A stretch of DNA of 43,686 nucleotides from a virus, in IMG/VR virus record IMGVR_UViG_3300049457_000038, positions 1 to 43,686 of that record, one strand, 5' to 3'. The notes under the pieces were generated by a model. The model saw only the letters and a list, made by a program, of their open reading frames with translations, ran no database searches and was not told the origin of the DNA. The position numbers and the translations under genes are program-made. Positions within the stretch are counted from its first letter, which is position 1; every line of letters starts with the position of its first letter. Positions 39,164 through 43,686 of the stretch are shown here, piece by piece.

Positions 39164-41206
39164 ATGTCGATCATCTACCTGAGTGCGGCGTCGACGAACA
39201 CCGACCCCGGGATGACGCTGGTCGGCGGTGCCACCATCAAGGCCTGCATCGACGACGCGATCGGCGCGCCCGACGACGCTGTCTCGTACGCGCGCGGCCT
39301 GGGCGCGGCTCAGACCTACTGGATCAACCCCGACATCATGCCCGCGTCGGTCTCCATCGCTTCGGTCGTCCTGGTGACGCGCATGCGCGAGGCCGGGGGC
39401 GGCGCCAACGCGAACTTCACTCCGAAGATTCGCATCGCCGGCGTGGCCTACAACGGCGTGGTCTATGGCAACACGGCCGTGACGAGCTGGATCACCCAGA
39501 ACGATACCTGGCTCACGGACCCCAGCACGGGCCTCCCCTGGACGACCGCTGGCGTCAACGCGATCACGTACGGCGGGACCACCGCGCAGGTCGGCGATGT
39601 CATGGACATCTCCCAGCAGTACCTGCAGGTGGACTTCGTTCCCTCGTCGGTGAGGCTCGGCGCCGCGCGCGACAACGGCTCGCGCCTGATGCGCCTGTTC
39701 CGCCGCGCGGTCGGGACGGTGGAGCTGCGGGCCCCCCTGCGCTTCGCCGATGCCGAGCTGCTCGACGACCTGGCCGTCACCCATTTCGCCATGCCCACGA
39801 CCCACGACTACGGCGCCGGCTCCAAGGTCTGGCAGCGGGCGATCCTGCGCAAGCTCTCGGAGGAGGTCGACCTCGGCAGCATGACCGTGAAGATGAGCTG
39901 CCTTGTCCTCCGGGACTTCCTCTGCCTCTTCTGGGACACGATGGTCTCCGAGCAGCCACCGGGCTTTTCGGACGGCGTCGCGCGCGTGGACTGCGGCGCC
40001 GGCCGGCTCTTCACCCGGGCGAGCAAGGCCTGGATCGAGAACGCGGCGACGGCCCTTCAGGGCACGAAGCAGGTGGTGGAGGTCACCACCAACCAGGAGA
40101 AGAACACCACCGACGGCGAGCTATTCGAGGGGGCGTCGACCAACAGCCAGATCCAGGCCAGCTTCGCCAACGCGCTCACGGGCTGGACCAGCGCGGGCAC
40201 GGGCAGCAACGGCAGCGCCATCGCGGCGGACACCACCGACCTCCTGTACGATTCGGCGACGTCCGGCAACTCCATCAAGTTCACGGCGGGGAACCCGATT
40301 CACGTCGCAGACTTGCAGATTACCGGCACCGCCACCGCGGCCATCGCTGCGAACTCCATCGTGGCTCTCAGCATCGACCACAAGGACGACAGCGGGGCCG
40401 CCCTCAGCGTCGCGATTCAGCGCGGCGTCGACGCCAAGTACTTCAAGAACAGCGACGGCACCTGGCAGGTCGCCAAGACCTGGAACACCATCACGGCCTC
40501 GACCACGTCCGCGCGTTGGGCGGCCAACCAGATCGACGTGGGCGCGGGCGCCACGACGCTGACCGTCATCGTCGGAATTCCCACCGCCACCGGCGTCGCC
40601 GGGCAGATCAACCACCTCTATCACGTGCAGCTCGAGGTGTACCGCTACCCAACCAGCCGCATCGTCACGGGCGCGGCCACAGTCGCGCGCGTTGCGGACC
40701 TGCTGACCATCGAGAACTTCCACGGGAAGAAGGTCTTCATCAACGACCGCGGTTACTGCTCCCTGACCTTCACGCCCGAGTGGAACAACACGGACCTGAC
40801 GGGCACTCCCTACCTGTTCATCGCTTATTACGACGCGGGCAACCTGTACCGCCTCTTCTACAATTCGGCCACGGCCGCCTTCGTCTTCCGCGTGCGCGTC
40901 GGGGCCGTCAACGTCTCAGCCTCCTTCGCCCAGGTCGTCACCCGCGGCACGCCGTACGAGCTGGCCTGCCGCTGGGTCGGCGCCGATGGCGAGGAGGACC
41001 TGGCCCCCTACACCATCTCCGTGTTCGTCAACGGCGTGAAGGGGACCGATGCGGTCCTCGCCGGCATCCCGATCAGCTTGCCTTCGGCGCCGCTGCTCTA
41101 CATCGGAAGCGACAACACGGGCGCCAACAGCGCCGACGGCTGGATCCGGCACTTCGTCATCGGGCAGAGCGTCTTCTCCGACGAGGAGCTGGCCGACCTG
41201 CCGTAA
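39164..41206 (+). CDS. Tail fibre/tip protein with sugar-binding-like domains
   Basis: 680 residues from ATG at 39164, directly after the previous stop. The N-terminal half is structural (TYWINPDIMPASVSIASVVL). A domain at about 320-500 (QASFANALTGWTSAGTGSNG, then SIKFTAGNPIHVADLQI) resembles carbohydrate-binding modules. The C-terminal domain (TFTPEWNNTDLTGTPYLFIA, LYIGSDNTGANSADGWI) resembles a LamG/concanavalin-like sandwich. Likely binds a host surface glycan. Confidence 0.65.
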   Translation: MSIIYLSAASTNTDPGMTLVGGATIKACIDDAIGAPDDAVSYARGLGAAQTYWINPDIMPASVSIASVVLVTRMREAGGGANANFTPKIRIAGVAYNGVVYGNTAVTSWITQNDTWLTDPSTGLPWTTAGVNAITYGGTTAQVGDVMDISQQYLQVDFVPSSVRLGAARDNGSRLMRLFRRAVGTVELRAPLRFADAELLDDLAVTHFAMPTTHDYGAGSKVWQRAILRKLSEEVDLGSMTVKMSCLVLRDFLCLFWDTMVSEQPPGFSDGVARVDCGAGRLFTRASKAWIENAATALQGTKQVVEVTTNQEKNTTDGELFEGASTNSQIQASFANALTGWTSAGTGSNGSAIAADTTDLLYDSATSGNSIKFTAGNPIHVADLQITGTATAAIAANSIVALSIDHKDDSGAALSVAIQRGVDAKYFKNSDGTWQVAKTWNTITASTTSARWAANQIDVGAGATTLTVIVGIPTATGVAGQINHLYHVQLEVYRYPTSRIVTGAATVARVADLLTIENFHGKKVFINDRGYCSLTFTPEWNNTDLTGTPYLFIAYYDAGNLYRLFYNSATAAFVFRVRVGAVNVSASFAQVVTRGTPYELACRWVGADGEEDLAPYTISVFVNGVKGTDAVLAGIPISLPSAPLLYIGSDNTGANSADGWIRHFVIGQSVFSDEELADLP

Positions 41207-41221
41207 AGAGGAGGGTCCGCC

Positions 41222-42523
41222 GTGGCCATCGTAGATATTCGCGTGCTCACCGGCGAGCGCTTCAACAACCTTGAAACGGGGACCGTCAGCCTCGCGTCCA
41301 CGGCCGGCAACGGCGTCGTGCTCGGCACGGCGGCCGCCGATCCCCTGTTTCCGCTTGCGAATGCGTACGATGGGCGCCCCTCACGAACTTTCCGGCCAGG
41401 GGCGAAGCCCGCCTATCCGCTGGGGCTCGGCATCGTGGTCGACGGCAACGCCCTCATCAACGGCTCGCTGGAAACATGGTCAGGCGGTGTCTTGTCGAGC
41501 TGGACCCAGTCGGGCGGCGGGACGGTGACGCAAACTGTGGTCGCCGGCGAGTTCGTTCTTGGTAGCGCCGCCAAGTTCGCGGGCGGCGGCGCTCCAACCA
41601 TCGCGCAGGACTATGTCGTTCGAAGCGGCCAGGCGCGCTGTCTTGACATATGGCTCCGCGGCGCCGGCGGTGCCAACAACATGTCTGCCGTCCTGCAGAA
41701 TCTCCAGACTGGGAATACGCTTGCCGCCGGCGGAGCGTCCTGGTCGCCATTCCAGGTCGTGGCCGTAAGCTCGGGCGTCGCCTATAACCATTTCCAGATC
41801 AACTACACGGTCGAACCTTTCAGCGCGGCGCAGGCGCCGCTGGTCACCTTGCGTCTCTCCATCCAGGGCCCCTCGGGCGTCGCAACCGGCTTTGCCGACG
41901 AGCTGGCGGATTATCCCGCCGTCAACTTCGTCAGCGTTCACGGCCACAACCTGGACCTCAACGTAGCGGCAAAGCTCTACTCGTGTGCCGAGCCCACTTT
42001 CGCCGCGCCCACCCTGGAACAAACGGCCGCCATCATCCATCCAGCTTTCTACGGACTCCTACCCGCGCTGATCTACCGCCGATATTGGAATTTCGAAACC
42101 ACGCCCGCGTCCACCGGCATGAGCGCACTTCCCGAGCTGGGTGAAGTCGTCATCGGACAAACCTACGCTCTCACGCAAGCGCCCACCTACGGCGTCGAGC
42201 TGGGCTTCATTCGCGACGACGTCGCCACGGAGACCGGCCTGGGCGAGCAGCACGTGTACGGCCGGGCCAAGCACCCGCGACGAACGGTGGGGCTGAAGTT
42301 CCGCTTCGACTCAGAGACGAAGTATCGGGCGGCCCGGGATGAAATTTACCGGCGCTGCGGCGGCCGCGTGAACCCGCTCGTGATCGTTCCGGACACGACG
42401 CTGCCGGACGTGATCTACGGGCGCATCGACCGGTCGTGGAAGGTGACGCGCTCGCTGGTTGCGTACTACGACAACAACGACCTCACGGTGGCAGAGTCGG
42501 CGTTCCCGATCGCGACGAACTGA
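41222..42523 (+). CDS. Tail fibre/tip protein with CBM-like domain
   Basis: 433 residues from GTG at 41222 with AAAGAGGAGGG upstream. Residues about 75-215 (NALINGSLETWSGGVLSSWT, then QTVVAGEFVLGSAAKF) look like a carbohydrate-binding jelly roll. The rest (LPELGEVVIGQTYALTQAPT, YGVELGFIRDDVATETGLG) is structural. Base use in the middle appears less GC-rich than in the 5' and 3' ends, so the binding domain may have been exchanged. Last rightward gene. Confidence 0.65.
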   Translation: MAIVDIRVLTGERFNNLETGTVSLASTAGNGVVLGTAAADPLFPLANAYDGRPSRTFRPGAKPAYPLGLGIVVDGNALINGSLETWSGGVLSSWTQSGGGTVTQTVVAGEFVLGSAAKFAGGGAPTIAQDYVVRSGQARCLDIWLRGAGGANNMSAVLQNLQTGNTLAAGGASWSPFQVVAVSSGVAYNHFQINYTVEPFSAAQAPLVTLRLSIQGPSGVATGFADELADYPAVNFVSVHGHNLDLNVAAKLYSCAEPTFAAPTLEQTAAIIHPAFYGLLPALIYRRYWNFETTPASTGMSALPELGEVVIGQTYALTQAPTYGVELGFIRDDVATETGLGEQHVYGRAKHPRRTVGLKFRFDSETKYRAARDEIYRRCGGRVNPLVIVPDTTLPDVIYGRIDRSWKVTRSLVAYYDNNDLTVAESAFPIATN

Positions 42524-42533
42524 TGGCGGGAAG

Positions 42534-43043
42534 TCAGGGCTCTCTGCGCGGCACGAGATCCGTCGGCTTCTTCGCCTCCAGCTCCTCGTCGCGCTTCTTC
42601 CCGGCATAGACGAACGTAGCGATGATCGTCCCGATGGCGCCCAGCACCGTGGCGACGGAGGACATTTCCGCTCCGATGTAGGCGAGGACCGCGGCGAATG
42701 CCAGGCTCCCCATGCCGAAGGAATACCCCATGACCTGGCCGCGCCTGGCCAAACGAATGTCGTTGTTGATGACCGCCGTTTCCAGGCCGTGACGATGTCG
42801 CATCTGCTCCTGCGCCATCGAGACTTGCTGCTCAGCCATCACCACGATCCTATTAGCCAAACCCGGCTGAACTCGCTCGTAGTGCTCCAGCGCTCCCGGC
42901 GGTGGAATTGGTCCCTCGAAGGAGGTCGCGTGGATTGCCTGGATCGTGCGCTGAACGGCAGCAACGACCTTGTCGGGGGGCGGAGGAGCTGCGGGCAGCA
43001 TACGATTCCTCAGCTGGCGGCCGCGCTTGCGCCTGCGCCCCAT
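42534..43043 (-). CDS. DUF2335-family membrane protein
   Basis: 169 residues, reverse, start ATG at 43043. The signature FEGPIPPPGALEHYERVQPG then RIVVMAEQQ is typical of DUF2335; a basic N-terminus and two hydrophobic segments follow (YSFGMGSLAFAAVLAYIG and VATVLGAIGTIIATFVYAG). Family function is not known to me. It follows the small gene at 43319 by 3 bases, forming a two-gene reverse operon typical of this family. Expressed against the phage late genes, so probably a lysogen-expressed accessory. Confidence 0.8.
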   Translation of the reverse strand: MGRRRKRGRQLRNRMLPAAPPPPDKVVAAVQRTIQAIHATSFEGPIPPPGALEHYERVQPGLANRIVVMAEQQVSMAQEQMRHRHGLETAVINNDIRLARRGQVMGYSFGMGSLAFAAVLAYIGAEMSSVATVLGAIGTIIATFVYAGKKRDEELEAKKPTDLVPRREP

Positions 43044-43046
43044 GCG

Positions 43047-43319
43047 CTATCTTGCGAGGGGCGCTTCGATCGGAGCAAGGTGTTCTACGTCGAGAGCCTC
43101 GCTCAGTTGCTGAACCAGCGAGGGGTCGCTTGCCAAGAGTTCGATGAGGGCGTTGCGCAGGTCCTCTTCAATCATGAGGTGATCACTGACGAGAGCGTAG
43201 GTGTCCGCTTCCAGGGGCGTGCGGCTCGTGTTGTAGCGATGAAAGCGGCCGGATATGTCAAAAGCCGTCGCCATGCCGGAGAGGAAGCTCGGTCTGGCGA
43301 ACAGAAAGTCAGATGTCAT
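43047..43319 (-). CDS. Small partner of DUF2335 protein
   Basis: 90 residues, reverse, from ATG at 43319. FLFARPSFLSGMATAFDISG, followed by YNTSRTPLEADTYALVSD, is a pattern I recall upstream of DUF2335 genes. The frame is open up to 43418, but that end coincides with the -35 box of the likely promoter, so the start at 43319 is preferred. Soluble; function unknown. Possibly an antitoxin-like or regulatory partner. Confidence 0.7.
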   Translation of the reverse strand: MTSDFLFARPSFLSGMATAFDISGRFHRYNTSRTPLEADTYALVSDHLMIEEDLRNALIELLASDPSLVQQLSEALDVEHLAPIEAPLAR

Positions 43320-43389
43320 GGTGTCGGCCTCTTCTTCGCGGCGCACTGCGTCGGCAACCATGATCGCACGCGCGGATGCATGCAAGCAT

Positions 43390-43418
43390 ATACGACCTGT
43401 ACGGGCCGATAGCGTCAA
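43390..43418 (-). promoter_or_regulatory. Putative promoter of the reverse operon
   Basis: On the reverse strand, TTGACG occupies 43418-43413; after 17-19 bases lies TCGTATAT (43395-43388), a -10-like hexamer. Palindromic sequence ATGCTTGCATGCAT overlaps the area just downstream (about 43372-43389) and may be an operator. It would drive the DUF2335 pair. Confidence 0.5.
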
Positions 43419-43419
43419 G

Positions 43420-43628
43420 GTGTTTACCCGGTTTGGAGGACGTTCGCGCCTATTGGGGACGATGCGGACAGAGGCCCCAACCAGTAGGGGCCTCGCGTCG
43501 TCGGTGTGCCATAAAAAGGATCTATCTTTTTTCGCCTGTGCGAGTAGATTCTCACTCCGTCACTTCCACCGTCTCAGGTTTCTACCTCACCACCAGCGGG
43601 GCCCCTCACCCGGCGAAGGAAGGTTGCA
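43420..43628. other. Non-coding region before the junction gene
   Basis: Divergent region between the reverse operon and the rightward early unit. Besides the 43471-43494 hairpin it has an AT-rich segment around 43511-43533 (AAAAAGGAT, then ATCTTTTTT, an imperfect inverted repeat), unusual in this GC-rich genome. It probably holds the promoter and operators of the early unit, but no promoter could be fixed with confidence. Confidence 0.5.
43471..43494. terminator. Perfect 8-bp hairpin, possible terminator or operator
   Basis: GAGGCCCC (43471-43478), 8-base loop, GGGGCCTC (43487-43494). No T-run immediately follows on either strand, though T6 occurs about 33 bases downstream. It may insulate the two divergent transcription units. 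Confidence 0.4.
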
Positions 43629-43686
43629 ATGACCGGCGCACATCGCGACGCGAAGCCGGGCCGAGCGGGTAGCCGTTTCTCGCCCC
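43629..43686 (+). CDS. N-terminal part of the junction-spanning small protein
   Basis: ATG at 43629, preceded by a strong AAGGAAGG ribosome binding site. Reads MTGAHRDAKPGRAGSRF and runs off the end of the window. Through the terminal repeat it continues in frame at position 1 to the stop at 88-90. Probably the first gene of the rightward early unit. Unknown function; short basic/proline-rich peptide. Confidence 0.55.
   Translation, partial: MTGAHRDAKPGRAGSRFSP
43650..43686. repeat. Right copy of terminal direct repeat
   Basis: Matches 1-37 at 34 of 37 positions. It ends in four C, where the left copy runs into the C15 tract, so the assembly stopped at the homopolymer. Inside it the small gene begun at 43629 stays in frame with the left copy. 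Confidence 0.75.

Noticed and set aside
37469-39805. A 778-residue reverse open frame.
   Set aside because: Antisense of the tail-tip genes; high GC leaves long open frames, with no motif or ribosome binding site.
43471-43494. A certain intrinsic terminator.
   Set aside because: No T-run follows directly; kept only as a low-confidence hairpin.

Overview
The window looks like the essentially complete genome of a temperate, long-tailed (siphovirus-type) double-stranded DNA phage of a GC-rich bacterium. Evidence: a tyrosine integrase with an adjacent attP, a recombination/replication module, terminase, portal, HK97-type protease and capsid, tail-tube proteins, a frameshifted tail chaperone, a 1151-residue tape measure and tail-tip proteins with sugar-binding-like domains. 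GC content is roughly two thirds by eye, GTG starts are common, and many genes are joined by 4-base ATGA/GTGA overlaps. The host cannot be named. The attP core is the 3' half of a tRNA-Leu with anticodon TAA, so the host attachment site should be that tRNA gene.

The molecule was probably circular, or circularly permuted, when assembled. The two ends share a 37-base repeat (34/37 identical), the window is cut at a run of 15 C, and a small gene with a strong ribosome binding site at 43629 reads in frame across the join to a stop at 88-90. No bacterial genes are seen. Phage genes flank the attP on both sides, so this is not a prophage still in a chromosome.

Layout. 43629 across the join to 2040: small early genes. 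2050-3717: ribbon-helix-helix-like regulator with palindromic upstream DNA, integrase and attP. 3731-5338: small genes, several membrane or Cys-rich. 5335-9192: YqaJ-type exonuclease, a probable recombination partner and an SMC/Rad50-like ATPase. 9189-13085: DNA-binding proteins, a ParB-like protein and a probable replication initiator with internal iteron-like repeats. 13101-16596: small conserved phage genes and a RusA resolvase. 16591-17345: a dense operator/promoter region and two regulated small genes. 17457-19797: lysis region. 19797-29217: packaging and head genes, interrupted by a methyltransferase-like gene and a CMP-sugar synthetase/HTH pair. 29221-42523: connector, tail and tail tip, with one reverse-strand membrane gene. 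42534-43319: a reverse-strand DUF2335 pair.

How it fits together. The early genes appear to form one rightward transcription unit feeding recombination and replication. A second unit starts in the operator cluster near 16600-16703 and leads towards lysis, packaging and morphogenesis. No primase, helicase or polymerase was seen, so replication probably borrows host machinery. No CI-type repressor was recognised; the ribbon-helix-helix-like protein next to the integrase is the best candidate regulator. The least explained parts are the CMP-sugar synthetase paired with a Rossmann-type protein in the head module, the DUF2335 pair, the reverse-strand zinc-ribbon membrane gene, and the repeated CGCTA-N6-TAGCG operators.
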